Below, in pieces: positions 48,239-58,751 of a stretch of DNA of 64,000 bases; positions within the stretch are counted from its first letter, which is position 1; the number at the start of each line of letters is the position of its first letter. The notes below the pieces were generated by a model that saw only the letters and a list, made by a program, of their open reading frames with translations, was not told the DNA's origin and searched no databases. The DNA comes from Bacteroidota bacterium (GTDB taxonomy: Bacteria; Bacteroidota; Bacteroidia; Bacteroidales; JAAUTT01): contig JAIFLU010000038.1 of NCBI GenBank assembly GCA_020048915.1, positions 2,358-66,357 of the forward strand, given 5' to 3'. The translations under genes and the position numbers were made by a program.

Positions 48239-49735
48239 ATGAATCGCCTGAAATTAGCTGGTATAACAATCTGTCTAAGCTTGATAATACATCATTCCCT
48301 TGTTGCCCAGCAGCGCCCATCGTTCCACTTTACAACTACTAAGAATTGGATAAATGACCCGAATGGATTGGTTTATTCCAATGGGGAATATCATTTGTTC
48401 TATCAATATAATCCTTTTGGGATTGGTTGGGGCCATATGAGTTGGGCACATGCTGTCAGTAAAGATCTGGTTCTTTGGGAACATTTACCGGTCGCAATAA
48501 TGGAAGATACGGTGATGATTTTTTCGGGAAGTTGTGTGGTGGATAAGAATAATACCAGCGGGTTATTTAAAAAGGAAGGGGATCAAAATCTGGTGGCTAT
48601 TTATACTGCACAGCATACGAATAAGGAAACTCAGGCAATTGCATACAGCGAAGATTTTGGAAGAACTTTCACCAAATATTCGGGTAATCCAGTTCTTGAT
48701 TTGAATAAGAAAGATTTTCGGGATCCAAAGGTGTTTTGGTACGAAAAGCAAAAGAAATGGATCATGGTTGTTTCTTTGCCAACGGAATTTCAAGTAAGGT
48801 TTTATGGTTCGGCAAACCTGATGAAGTGGAATTTGCTTGGGGAATTTGGAAATCAGGGGAATATTGATAAAATTTGGGAGTGCCCCGATTTATTTGAGTT
48901 ACCTATTATAGGAGAACCGGGGAAAACAAAATGGGTGTTATTGATCTCAGGAGCTCACCCAAAAAAGGATTTTGTTGGTATGCAATACTATATCGGCAAT
49001 TTCGACGGAAATGCTTTCACCAACGATAATTTGGCGAATGAAGTTTTGTGGCTCGATTATGGGAAAGATTTTTATGCTGCCGTTACATACAATAATATTT
49101 CTGCAAGCGATGGCCGCAGGATTGCCATCGGTTGGATGAACAACTGGGCCTATGCCGGAAATATCCCGGCAACAGAGTGGCGGGGTTCCATGAATTTCCC
49201 AAGAGAATTAACACTCAAGAAGTTTCATGATGGATACAGGCTTATTCAACAACCAGTTGCTGAAATTAAGAAGCATAGAAAAGAAGAAATTCATATGCAG
49301 GATATTGATTTTCCTGGCGCAAATGCAACGCTTGTAACAACGTGGATTTCTGACAATAGCTACGAACTTGAAATTAAAATTGCCCTGAATAACGCCGAAG
49401 ATGTTAGTTTACAAATTTTAAAGGGGAAACAGTGTTTTACAAGTGTTGGCTATAATAAAAAAGATGCCCGGATGTATGTTGATCGTCAAATGTCCGGTAA
49501 TACAAGTTTTTCGCCACACTTTGCCTCTTTAGATAAAGCTCAGCTAAAGTGCATAAATGGTGTTGTTACCTTGCACATTTTGGTTGATAAAACGCTGGTA
49601 GAAGTATTTGGAAATGATGGTATTGCTGTTATAAGCAGTCAGGTATTTCCAAATGAAGAAAATTTGGGAATTCAATTATTTTCAAAGGGGGGCGAAGCCA
49701 GAATTATATCGTTTAACGGTTGGAAAATTGAATGA
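48239..49735 (+). CDS. Glycoside hydrolase family 32 (levanase/fructanase/invertase-like)
   Basis: FHFTTTKNWINDPNGLVYSNGEYHLFYQYNPFGIGWGHMSWAHAVSKDLVLWEHLPVAI; DFRDPKVFW; WECPDLFEL. Confidence 0.95.
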   Translation: MNRLKLAGITICLSLIIHHSLVAQQRPSFHFTTTKNWINDPNGLVYSNGEYHLFYQYNPFGIGWGHMSWAHAVSKDLVLWEHLPVAIMEDTVMIFSGSCVVDKNNTSGLFKKEGDQNLVAIYTAQHTNKETQAIAYSEDFGRTFTKYSGNPVLDLNKKDFRDPKVFWYEKQKKWIMVVSLPTEFQVRFYGSANLMKWNLLGEFGNQGNIDKIWECPDLFELPIIGEPGKTKWVLLISGAHPKKDFVGMQYYIGNFDGNAFTNDNLANEVLWLDYGKDFYAAVTYNNISASDGRRIAIGWMNNWAYAGNIPATEWRGSMNFPRELTLKKFHDGYRLIQQPVAEIKKHRKEEIHMQDIDFPGANATLVTTWISDNSYELEIKIALNNAEDVSLQILKGKQCFTSVGYNKKDARMYVDRQMSGNTSFSPHFASLDKAQLKCINGVVTLHILVDKTLVEVFGNDGIAVISSQVFPNEENLGIQLFSKGGEARIISFNGWKIE

Positions 49736-49787
49736 GAACACCTTTCCTGGCAGATAATTAATAAATTTGTGCATAAAGTCTTTTTCT

Positions 49788-51251
49788 ATGGGATTTTCGT
49801 TCGATAATATATTGCTGATTGGTTCGTTGCTGGTGATTATTAGTGTGCTTGCCAGCAAATCGAACAAGTTTGGGATTCCTTCCATGCTATTATTTTTGGT
49901 TGTTGGGATGCTGGCAGGTTCGGATGGAATTGGGGGAATTTTCTTTTTCGATACCCATATCGCCAAGCTTATCGGAATAATTGCCCTTATCTTAATATTG
50001 TTCTCCGGGGGTATTGATACGCGGTATTCCGACATTAAACCAATTTTGTGGAGGGGAATTACCCTTTCGACCCTTGGGGTATTTCTTACTTCGACCATTG
50101 TAGGTGTGTTTGTAAGCTTAGTAACCGATTTAAGCATTTATGAGGGGTTATTGCTAGGGTCTATTATTTCATCAACCGATGCAGCTTCCGTATTTACCAT
50201 ATTACGGTCCAAGAACTCCGGGTTAAAAGGGAATATTCGTCCCTTACTGGAATTCGAAAGTGGGAGTAATGACCCAATGGCTTATTTTCTTACTATTTTA
50301 TATATTTTTTTAATTCAACATCAGGGAGTATCTTTTATGGAGACAATTCCCCTGTTCTTTAAGCAATTTATTCTTGGTGGTGCATTTGGCATTTTTATGG
50401 GCTATGCTATTCATAGGATTTTTAATAAGATCAAACTGGATTTCGATGGTTTATATTCTGTGCTCTTGTTAGCCTTTGCACTTTTTACCTTTTCGTTTTC
50501 CGATTTTATCGGAGGCAACGGTTTTTTATCGGTTTATATCGCAGCCTGTATTCTCGGTAACAAGGATTTTGTTCACAAACGGAGTCTTACAAAACATTTT
50601 GACGGACAAGCCTGGTTAATGCAGATTATAATGTTTTTAACGCTCGGGCTACTAGTTTTCCCGAAACAATTGATGCCCTTAACGGGAATTGGAATATTGA
50701 TAGCGGTTTTTATAATTTTTATTGCCAGGCCAATAGCGGTTTTTCTTTCGTTAAGTTTTTCGGATTTCAATATCCGTTCGAAACTTTTTATTTCATGGGT
50801 TGGTTTACGCGGTGCCGTACCGGTAATTCTGGCCCTCTATGCCTTAGATGCTGACCTTCCCAATTCCATGCTGATTTTTAACCTTGTATTTTTTATTTCG
50901 GCATTGTCGGTATTAATTCAGGGAACCACTATTCCCTTTGTTTCGAGGGTTCTCCATTTAACGGTTCCGGTAAGCATTCGTAAAAAATCTACCCTCGACA
51001 TTGAATTGGCCAATAAAGTAAAATCTATTTTGGTTGAATTGGAGGTAAACGCCAGTTTTAAATGTGCCAACAAATCAATTATAGATATTACGTTGCCAAA
51101 AGGTATTCTAATTTCAATGATTTCAAGGGGGGAAAGTTATCTTCAGCCCGAGGGAAGCACTGTTATCCTTGTAGGAGATAAATTATCGATTCTGGCAGAT
51201 TCAATTGATGCTTTGCAAGGTTTTTACAAAAGCATTGGGGTTGTTAAATAA
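49788..51251 (+). CDS. Potassium/proton antiporter (CPA1/NhaP2-like) with C-terminal TrkA_C-like domain
   Basis: DNILLIGSLLVIISVLASKSNKFGIPSMLLFLVVGMLAGSDGIGGI; GSIISSTDAASVFTILRSKN; WVGLRGAVPVILALYAL. Start MGFSFDN preferred. Confidence 0.93.
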   Translation: MGFSFDNILLIGSLLVIISVLASKSNKFGIPSMLLFLVVGMLAGSDGIGGIFFFDTHIAKLIGIIALILILFSGGIDTRYSDIKPILWRGITLSTLGVFLTSTIVGVFVSLVTDLSIYEGLLLGSIISSTDAASVFTILRSKNSGLKGNIRPLLEFESGSNDPMAYFLTILYIFLIQHQGVSFMETIPLFFKQFILGGAFGIFMGYAIHRIFNKIKLDFDGLYSVLLLAFALFTFSFSDFIGGNGFLSVYIAACILGNKDFVHKRSLTKHFDGQAWLMQIIMFLTLGLLVFPKQLMPLTGIGILIAVFIIFIARPIAVFLSLSFSDFNIRSKLFISWVGLRGAVPVILALYALDADLPNSMLIFNLVFFISALSVLIQGTTIPFVSRVLHLTVPVSIRKKSTLDIELANKVKSILVELEVNASFKCANKSIIDITLPKGILISMISRGESYLQPEGSTVILVGDKLSILADSIDALQGFYKSIGVVK

Positions 51252-51303
51252 TATCCTTGCTAAATTCTAAATAGAGATAGCGATCATTGATTCAATTAAA
51301 AGA

Positions 51304-51333
51304 AAAAGTCCAGGGTCAAAACCCTGAGCTTTT
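51304..51333. terminator. Putative bidirectional terminator between antiporter and GH2
   Basis: AAAAGTCCAGGGT caaa ACCCTGAGCTTTT imperfect hairpin (11/13). Confidence 0.65.
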
Positions 51334-51343
51334 ACATTAGAAC

Positions 51344-54157
51344 TTAATCCATCACAAATACTAACGTAGGATCTAAAGGATATCGTCCAAATTTTTCGCC
51401 ATAAATAGCCAAACCCCCTGGGAGAGCCGAATCAACTTCCAGTCGGATTGTAATTGTTCTGTTTGGGGAATTGGCAATAAGCTGTGCCGGTATATTGGCA
51501 TTTACTAAATAACCATAAGAACCGGCTTCGTTTAATTTATTGTTTTTGGGTTGGGAATACCACGACAGTATTCCACGGTGGTCGGCAGGATCGTCTTCAA
51601 GCACATAACTTCCCACAAATTCTCCGTTAACACGAATTCGAACATTGCTCGGAAACTTGGTTTCATCGGTCATTGGGTAAGAATTCGGGTTCAACCCATT
51701 ATCAAATGTTCCTTTGCCGCGCATATAATCACCTGCCATGCTTTCGCTTTTCGGTTTGTCTTTTCCAAATAACTGCTTGGATGAGGCTTCGATTAATAAC
51801 GAAACATAGTCGATATCGGTAAGATTGATGTATTCTGGAATGGTCACGTTGTATTCAAAAAAACCATAACCAGCTCCGTTTACTTTTAAGCCATCAAAAA
51901 CATTCCATTGCTTTTGGCTCCATTCGGTCGAAGTAAAACTTGATGGGGCAAAACTTAACAGGTGTGTTTTCTTTTCGTTTAGGGAGAAGGGTTGACGGGC
52001 AATATTTTTTTCATCTTCGACCACAAAACTTATAAAATTATGGTGCAAGGGTTTCCCGGCAGCATCTTCGAGGGTAAGTCTTAATACAGCTAATCCAGAA
52101 TGGGAGGGCATATTAACCGGTAATTTGGTTATTTCTTTAAACATCCAGGGTTGATAGGCTACATTCAGTTTAACAGTAGAATATTGTTCAAACCGGCCCA
52201 ATTTGTCCCACCCTACCATCTCAGCCTTAAGGTAAACATTTCGACCATAGTTATGGTCGGTCATAAACGAGGCAATAAGCGGGAGAACAATTGTTTCACC
52301 CGGTTTGGCCTTTCGGCAAATTTCGCCGGGAGTGGAAATATACATGTCGCTGTGGAAATCGTTTATCGACATTCCCGGCACCAATTCTTCAAGACCGGTA
52401 TATTTTCGGGTGCGGTCGAATTTAAAATATCCGTTCCATTCGTTTATTACATCGTGATGTTCGGTATACAGCCAGCCGCAAATTTTTGGGTGCATCCGCA
52501 GTTCATTCATCATCAAATGATAATCCCAACTCCAGTCTACATCGCCGGTACTTCCTTCGTATCCCCAAACATTACCACACTCGCTGTTCATCATGGGTTG
52601 GGTTCCCTGTTTGTTTCCTCCGATATAGTTCCAGGTAGAACCTTCGAATGTTTTTTCGGTGGCATTGTCGAGAAACTCTTTCCATTTATATCCCGGAAGA
52701 TAGACGTGCCAGCTGTTTATGTCCGAAACGACATGATCGTAATTGCAAGCGGAGTTATCTTCGATTAACCGGGAAGGATCGAGTTGTTTGGCCAACCGAT
52801 ACATAGCTGCTACCCAGCTTTGGGTAGCTGGAAGATATTCACGTTTTTTTTCTTCTTTATTGGTGGTGGTAAATAATCCCCAGGTTTCGTTAAACAATAC
52901 CCACGAAAAAATACTTGGATGGTTAAAATCGCGGTTTAACATCCCCCGCATTGCCACTTCCCATTCTTTTTGCTGCGCTTCTTCGGGTTCGCCCCATGAA
53001 TTGGGAACGTCGGCCATGATAAGTAAACCGAGTTTGTCGGCCCAATAAAGTTTGCGGGGAACTTCCACTTTTATATGAATGCGGTTTCCGTTTAATCCGA
53101 TTTGTTTGGAAAGGAGAATTTCGTTTCGCATAAATTCATCCGTAGGAAACGTATAAAAACCATCGGGATGATAGCTTTGATCCAGGGTAAGTTGCAGATA
53201 AATCGGTTTGTTGTTTAAGGATATGTAAGGGTAATTTACACCCGGAAGATTCATCACACTAATTTTTCGCATTCCGAAATAGGTAGTTACCTTATCGGTT
53301 TCCTTATTTTTATCTGTTAAAGATACATTCACGTCATACAAAAACGGATCGTCGAGGTTCCAGAGATGCATTTTTTCAATAGCGATCTGGAATGAAACTT
53401 CGGTAGCACCTTTCTTAACTTTTTGAAGAACTTCGGGTTTTGATTGATTTCCGTTTAAAAAATTAATCTTTAAATCTACATCTGCTGGGGCTGGGGCATT
53501 AAGGGTAGCTTTTACAAAAACCAACGATTTATCAATATCCGGTGTAAAATGAACAAATTTAAGCGAAGCTTGCCCACGGGCCTCCAAATAAACCGTTTGC
53601 CAAATTCCTTTGGCTTCACCATACCCTTGTTTCCCTTCGAGTTTATAGGGGAAAGGCGTATCGTCCACTTTAACAACGATGGTTTGGGTCTGCCCGGCTT
53701 TAAGGTAAGGCGTGAGTTCAAACTCAAAAGGAGTGTACCCTCCCTGATAAGTTCCAAGCTGCTGGCCATTTATCCAAACGGTAGTTTTCCAATCGCAGGC
53801 GCCAAATACTATATACACCTTTTTTCCATCCCAATTCGCAGGTACTTCAATTTTCCGGGCATACCAGGCAATGTCCGCTTCGTTAGCCACACCCGAAAGT
53901 TTCGAACCCCAAGGGAATGGAACCAGAATTTTTTTATTGAACGTTTCGGGATTGGAAAACCATTTTTCGGCTTCCCCGGCATTTTGCTTATCGAATTTGA
54001 AATCCCACCAACCGTTGAGGTTCACCCATTGTTCCCGCATAAAATCGGGACGGGGGTGTTCGGGTAATGGAATAGTTTCAGCATTCTGCCCAAAAGATTG
54101 GAATGTTAAACCGAGAATGAATGCTAAAGCAATGGTTGTTAGAAGTTTTTTCATCAT
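51344..54157 (-). CDS. Glycoside hydrolase family 2 (beta-galactosidase/beta-glucuronidase-like), secreted
   Basis: PRPDFMREQWVNLNGWWDFKFD...DWKTTVWINGQQLGTYQGGYTPFEFELT...GNRIHIKVEVPRKLYWADKLGLLIMADVPN...WVLFNETWG; signal peptide ending FGQ. Confidence 0.9.
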   Translation of the reverse strand: MMKKLLTTIALAFILGLTFQSFGQNAETIPLPEHPRPDFMREQWVNLNGWWDFKFDKQNAGEAEKWFSNPETFNKKILVPFPWGSKLSGVANEADIAWYARKIEVPANWDGKKVYIVFGACDWKTTVWINGQQLGTYQGGYTPFEFELTPYLKAGQTQTIVVKVDDTPFPYKLEGKQGYGEAKGIWQTVYLEARGQASLKFVHFTPDIDKSLVFVKATLNAPAPADVDLKINFLNGNQSKPEVLQKVKKGATEVSFQIAIEKMHLWNLDDPFLYDVNVSLTDKNKETDKVTTYFGMRKISVMNLPGVNYPYISLNNKPIYLQLTLDQSYHPDGFYTFPTDEFMRNEILLSKQIGLNGNRIHIKVEVPRKLYWADKLGLLIMADVPNSWGEPEEAQQKEWEVAMRGMLNRDFNHPSIFSWVLFNETWGLFTTTNKEEKKREYLPATQSWVAAMYRLAKQLDPSRLIEDNSACNYDHVVSDINSWHVYLPGYKWKEFLDNATEKTFEGSTWNYIGGNKQGTQPMMNSECGNVWGYEGSTGDVDWSWDYHLMMNELRMHPKICGWLYTEHHDVINEWNGYFKFDRTRKYTGLEELVPGMSINDFHSDMYISTPGEICRKAKPGETIVLPLIASFMTDHNYGRNVYLKAEMVGWDKLGRFEQYSTVKLNVAYQPWMFKEITKLPVNMPSHSGLAVLRLTLEDAAGKPLHHNFISFVVEDEKNIARQPFSLNEKKTHLLSFAPSSFTSTEWSQKQWNVFDGLKVNGAGYGFFEYNVTIPEYINLTDIDYVSLLIEASSKQLFGKDKPKSESMAGDYMRGKGTFDNGLNPNSYPMTDETKFPSNVRIRVNGEFVGSYVLEDDPADHRGILSWYSQPKNNKLNEAGSYGYLVNANIPAQLIANSPNRTITIRLEVDSALPGGLAIYGEKFGRYPLDPTLVFVMD

Positions 54158-54365
54158 TTTATAATTAGATATATGGTTGTCTTGAAACCAAACGGAATCA
54201 ATGGCACTATACATTCCTGTTTTTGATTTTTTTATTCAATCAAAAACGATTATTGTATTAGGTTTGGTATAGACAAGTAAAAGTACGGAAAAGCATTCAA
54301 TGAGCGTTAAATAATTAATGCCAATTCAAAAGTGTGATAGATGTGACACTTAGTTTTGAGAAATC

Positions 54366-54959
54366 TCAGATCCAAATCATTACAATACTTATAATCATTA
54401 GGATAAAAAGGGTGTAGCCCAGCATACGATTGGCTCTTTCCGACTTAAGGATCCGCGAAATTGTATCGCCGAGAAAAACCCATGAAATCATGCATGGAAT
54501 ACCTACCAAGGCAAACAATATAGCAAAAACAAAAACCTTTAGATGGATATTGGCATAGGTTGGCATAAACGCGCTTGCACCGCTTATTGCCATAATCCAG
54601 GCTTTGAAATTAATAAACTGCATTAAAAACCCTTTTCCGAATCCAATTTTCGCAGCATTATCTGAGGTAATTTCCGACCCTAATTTGCTGAGAACAAATG
54701 CCAGATACAGTAGCCAGGCCGATCCAAGTACTTTTAAGATTAATTCGGCCACAGGGTTTTGGGTAATAATTTCGGCAATTCCATAACCAGTTGCTAAAAG
54801 CATAACAAAAAAACCGGCCAAAATCCCAGCCATAAGCTTTCCCGAATCTTTAAATCCATAGTTTTTACCATATGAAAAAAGCAGAAAATTATTCGGACCC
54901 GGAGTAATGGAGGTCACAAAAGCAAAAATGAGGTATCCGGCAAGATTATAACCCAACAT
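54366..54959 (-). CDS. LysE/RhtB family translocator
   Basis: FAFVTSITPGPNNFLLFSYGKNYGFKDSGKLMAGILAGFFVMLL; hydrophobic throughout. Confidence 0.9.
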   Translation of the reverse strand: MLGYNLAGYLIFAFVTSITPGPNNFLLFSYGKNYGFKDSGKLMAGILAGFFVMLLATGYGIAEIITQNPVAELILKVLGSAWLLYLAFVLSKLGSEITSDNAAKIGFGKGFLMQFINFKAWIMAISGASAFMPTYANIHLKVFVFAILFALVGIPCMISWVFLGDTISRILKSERANRMLGYTLFILMIISIVMIWI

Positions 54960-55010
54960 GCATTTTAAATGTTTGTTAAACTTTGAATAATTCTTTCTGT
55001 TGGTAAATAT

Positions 55011-55964
55011 ATGAATTCAACGGAAAATGAAAAGGTCAGAAAGCTTATCCATATGCAAATCAGCGGAAATTCATTCAAAATCTTGTATCTTTATACAAGT
55101 TCAATACAAGAGTGCAAAGCGGTGAATCATAAATTAAACCAGTTGGTAGGCTTATTAAACGAGAAGCTAAGACTTTTTTTAAGTATTAGTTTTGGAGTGT
55201 TTTTATTTATTCTTTTCTTTCAACCTTTTCCTTTAGATAATTTCGATTTTAACGACCGTTTGCTTATTGTTGCCGGATTTGGGGCAATTGTCTTTTTATT
55301 TATGTTCCTGATTCAGGTTTTCCTTCCCTGGATAACTGATACCAACTTAAAAAAGGAACAGGAGCCTGTTTTGCCTTCGTATTTTAGCAGCTTCATTATA
55401 TTATCGCTAAGTGCAGTAGCTTTTACATTCTATTTGCGGTATGTAGGATTAGTACCTATCACCTTTTATATTGTATTTAAGATTATCTTGATTTGTCTTG
55501 CACCTGCTGTAGTATTAAGGGTCTATGATTCAAATAAGGAATTGGGACAGCAAAATGATCTGCTGCATGTTGAGAATAAAATACTGCAAAAACAGATTGA
55601 AAAATTCGAAGAAGGAATTTCAGTTAAAACTCTAGAGATTCTTTCGGACAATGCTACTGAAAAATTAACTTTTCAATCAGCCGAAATTGCATTTATTAAA
55701 TCGGCTGATAACTACGTAGAAATTGTTTACAAGGATGGGGAAAATTTTAAAAAGAAATTGATACGAAATACCTTGAAGAATATCGAGCAGCAAACAAAAC
55801 AGTTTTCAAATTTTGTTCGTTGCCATAGAACCTGCATTGTGAATATTCATTCAATTGAGAAGCTGCATAAAAGTTATAATAACCATTGGTTAATTATTAA
55901 GGGTTATCAGGAACAAATACCGGTTTCGCGTCAATACATGCTTAAGCTTAAAGAGTCTCTTTAA
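55011..55964 (+). CDS. LytTR-type DNA-binding protein with N-terminal TM region
   Basis: EIAFIKSADNYVEIVYKDGENFKKKLIRNTLKNIEQQTKQFSNFVRCHRTCIVNIHSIEKLHKSYNNHWLII; four hydrophobic segments upstream. Confidence 0.9.
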   Translation: MNSTENEKVRKLIHMQISGNSFKILYLYTSSIQECKAVNHKLNQLVGLLNEKLRLFLSISFGVFLFILFFQPFPLDNFDFNDRLLIVAGFGAIVFLFMFLIQVFLPWITDTNLKKEQEPVLPSYFSSFIILSLSAVAFTFYLRYVGLVPITFYIVFKIILICLAPAVVLRVYDSNKELGQQNDLLHVENKILQKQIEKFEEGISVKTLEILSDNATEKLTFQSAEIAFIKSADNYVEIVYKDGENFKKKLIRNTLKNIEQQTKQFSNFVRCHRTCIVNIHSIEKLHKSYNNHWLIIKGYQEQIPVSRQYMLKLKESL

Positions 55965-56109
55965 TTGTTGGGGCGAATACCACCTGCCCTGAAAATCTGA
56001 CATTCGTCCCCGAATAGTATGGTTTATCCCTAATTAAAACCTGTTAATCCCTTCTTTTTGACAGGAATATTTTATGGAAATACCTTTGTCCAAATTTATA
56101 TTGGCAACA

Positions 56110-57591
56110 ATGAATATCCTATTGCTATACCCGAAATATCCCGATACTTACTGGAGCTTTAAGCACGCATTAAAGTTTATTTCGAAAAAGGCGGTGAATA
56201 TTCCGCTCGGGATTTTAACAGTGGCTGCTATGCTACCGGTTGAATGGAAAAAGAAATTTACTGATCTTAATGTTACTGATCTTAACGATAAGGATATCAT
56301 TTGGGCCGATTTTGTTTTTATCAGTGCCATGTCGGTGCAAATGGAGTCGGTGAGCCAAATTATTGAACGATGCCGGTTGCTTAAAACTAAAATTGTTGCT
56401 GGTGGACCGCTGTTTACGGAAGAGTTTGAGCAATTCCCCGAAATTGACCACCTAGTTTTGAATGAAGCTGAAATTACATTGCCCCCGTTTATTGAAGACC
56501 TAAAGAACGGACACCCAAAAAAAATATATCAATCGGCTTTGTTTGCCGACATGGCCAAGACTCCACTTCCGGATTATTCGCTTATAAAACACCAAGAGTA
56601 TGCCGGGGCAACCATTCAATACTCCCGTGGATGCCCTTTCGATTGCGAATTTTGCGACATTACCGCATTGTTTGGACGGCAAGTGCGTACAAAAACTTCG
56701 CCCCAAATTATTGCCGAATTAGACGAATTATTGAAAATAGGTTGGCGAGGCAGTGTCTTCTTTGTCGATGATAATTTTATCGGACATAAGCAAAAAATTA
56801 AGCACGATTTACTTCCAGCTATAATTCGTTGGATGGAAAAAAAGAACTATCCATTTACTTTTACAACCGAAGCCTCCATTAACCTTGCCGATGATGCGGA
56901 TTTAATGGACAAAATGGCCAGGGCAGGTTTCCGAAAGGTATTTGTAGGCATTGAAACGCCCGACGAGAGTTGTTTAACCGAATGCAATAAACTTCAGAAT
57001 AACAACCGTGACCTCATCGAATGTGTAAATGCAATTCAGCACTATGGTATGGAAGTGTCTGCTGGTTTTATTGTGGGTTTTGATAACGATTCATCCAATA
57101 TTTTCGAGAGGCAGATAGATTTTATACAACGCAGCGGAATTATTACGGCCATGGTTGGTCTGCTTAATGCCCCGCGCCTTTCGAAGCTTTACCGCCGATT
57201 ACAAACCGAAGGCAGAATTATCGACAATTTTACCGGCGATAATACCAATTACTCCATGAACTTTGTTCCGATAATGGATAAGGCCGAACTTCTTAAGGGT
57301 TACCAAAAAATTGTTCACGATATATACTCCAGTAAGTTTTATTATCAAAGGGTAAAACTATATTTAAAACAATATCGACCTCCACTGGGTACAAAAAAAA
57401 TGCTTACCTTAAATGATCTTATAGCCTTATTGAAATCGGTAGTGTATATCGGCATTTTAAAACAAAACCGGAGATACTACTGGTACCTGGTACTTTGGAG
57501 TATTTTTAACAAGCCGAAGGCATTTCCAATGGCGGTTACTTATAGCATTTACGGATATCATTTCCGGGCAATATTTAAGAATGTAAATTGA
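56110..57591 (+). CDS. B12-binding-domain radical SAM protein (DUF4070-type)
   Basis: NILLLYPKYPDTYWSFKHAL; WADFVFISAMSVQMESVSQII; YSRGCPFDCEFCDITALFGRQVRTKTSPQIIAELDELL; FVGIETPDESCLTECNKLQN. Confidence 0.88.
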   Translation: MNILLLYPKYPDTYWSFKHALKFISKKAVNIPLGILTVAAMLPVEWKKKFTDLNVTDLNDKDIIWADFVFISAMSVQMESVSQIIERCRLLKTKIVAGGPLFTEEFEQFPEIDHLVLNEAEITLPPFIEDLKNGHPKKIYQSALFADMAKTPLPDYSLIKHQEYAGATIQYSRGCPFDCEFCDITALFGRQVRTKTSPQIIAELDELLKIGWRGSVFFVDDNFIGHKQKIKHDLLPAIIRWMEKKNYPFTFTTEASINLADDADLMDKMARAGFRKVFVGIETPDESCLTECNKLQNNNRDLIECVNAIQHYGMEVSAGFIVGFDNDSSNIFERQIDFIQRSGIITAMVGLLNAPRLSKLYRRLQTEGRIIDNFTGDNTNYSMNFVPIMDKAELLKGYQKIVHDIYSSKFYYQRVKLYLKQYRPPLGTKKMLTLNDLIALLKSVVYIGILKQNRRYYWYLVLWSIFNKPKAFPMAVTYSIYGYHFRAIFKNVN

Positions 57592-57615
57592 TTCAAATAC
57601 GTTAAAAATTAAGAT

Positions 57616-58725
57616 ATGATAAAAGATAAAATAAAATTTTCTGCTCAGGTGAAACCGGAGTTTATTAATGAATTAAGGGAAGAGGTGAAAATTTTTCTGG
57701 AAACAAATCGCCTTTCAAAATATGGGAATGCCCAAATGGTTGTAAAAACCATTTTTATGCTTTTGGTATATATGGGACCTTATTTTCTGATGCTCTCGGG
57801 AGTGGTTAGTTCCGTTCCGGGAGTATTGCTATGCTGGGTTATTATGGGAATTGGCATGGCAGGTGTTGGCATGGGAGTGATGCACGATGCCAACCATGGT
57901 ACTTTTGCTAAAAACCGATCGGTAAATTCGTTTTTTACCAAATCGTTATATCTCCTTGGGGGATTTCCTCCTACCTGGCAACATCAGCATAATACACTTC
58001 ATCATGGTTTTACGAATGTCGAAGGACACGACGAAGATATCGGAGGTATTGCAATACTTCGGTTTTCACCACACCGTCCGCTCTATAAAATTCATAGGTT
58101 TCAATATTTATATGCCTGGTTTTTTTATGGTTTGATGACCATATCATGGTCCACTATAAAGGATTTTGGACAATTACGTCTGTTCAAAGCATCGGGAGCA
58201 ACGTTAGCAAATAATACTACCTATCGTCAATTATATATGCGCATGATTTTCGGGAAAATTTTCTACTACATAATTTTTATGGTAATTCCATTATTCGTGC
58301 TGACTGTCCCCTGGTATTGGGTGGTGCTGTCCTTTTTGGCAATGCATTTTATTTGTGGGGTAATTTTGGGTGCAATTTTTCAAACAGCTCATGTGGTAAC
58401 TTCATCGGCTTATCCTTTGCCCGACGAAAACGGAAATATTGAAAATAGCTGGGCGATACACCAACTGCAAACTACTTCGGACTATTCTCCTAACAACCCG
58501 ATTTTTTCGTGGCTGATAGGAGGTTTAAATTATCAGGTAGAACATCATCTATTCCCAAATATCAGTCACATTCATTACCATAAGATTGCGCCTATCGTGA
58601 GGGAGAAAGCCGAGAAGTTTGGGTTGCCTTATCATGTACATCCCTCATTTTATTTAGCGGTGGGCAATCATGTAAAAATGCTTAAAAATTTGGGGAGACA
58701 GGTTATACGTCCAACAGGGCTTTGA
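57616..58725 (+). CDS. Fatty acid desaturase (acyl-CoA/linoleoyl-CoA desaturase-like)
   Basis: Three His boxes: HDANHGTF, HQHNTLHH, QVEHHLFP. Confidence 0.94.
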   Translation: MIKDKIKFSAQVKPEFINELREEVKIFLETNRLSKYGNAQMVVKTIFMLLVYMGPYFLMLSGVVSSVPGVLLCWVIMGIGMAGVGMGVMHDANHGTFAKNRSVNSFFTKSLYLLGGFPPTWQHQHNTLHHGFTNVEGHDEDIGGIAILRFSPHRPLYKIHRFQYLYAWFFYGLMTISWSTIKDFGQLRLFKASGATLANNTTYRQLYMRMIFGKIFYYIIFMVIPLFVLTVPWYWVVLSFLAMHFICGVILGAIFQTAHVVTSSAYPLPDENGNIENSWAIHQLQTTSDYSPNNPIFSWLIGGLNYQVEHHLFPNISHIHYHKIAPIVREKAEKFGLPYHVHPSFYLAVGNHVKMLKNLGRQVIRPTGL

Positions 58726-58751
58726 CTTCAATCGGCCTGATAATTTATCGT

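Noticed and set aside
56110-57591. Second RiPP maturase
   Set aside because: B12-binding plus DUF4070-like layout without an RRE, and no small Cys-rich precursor ORF nearby; lipid or small-molecule chemistry is more likely.
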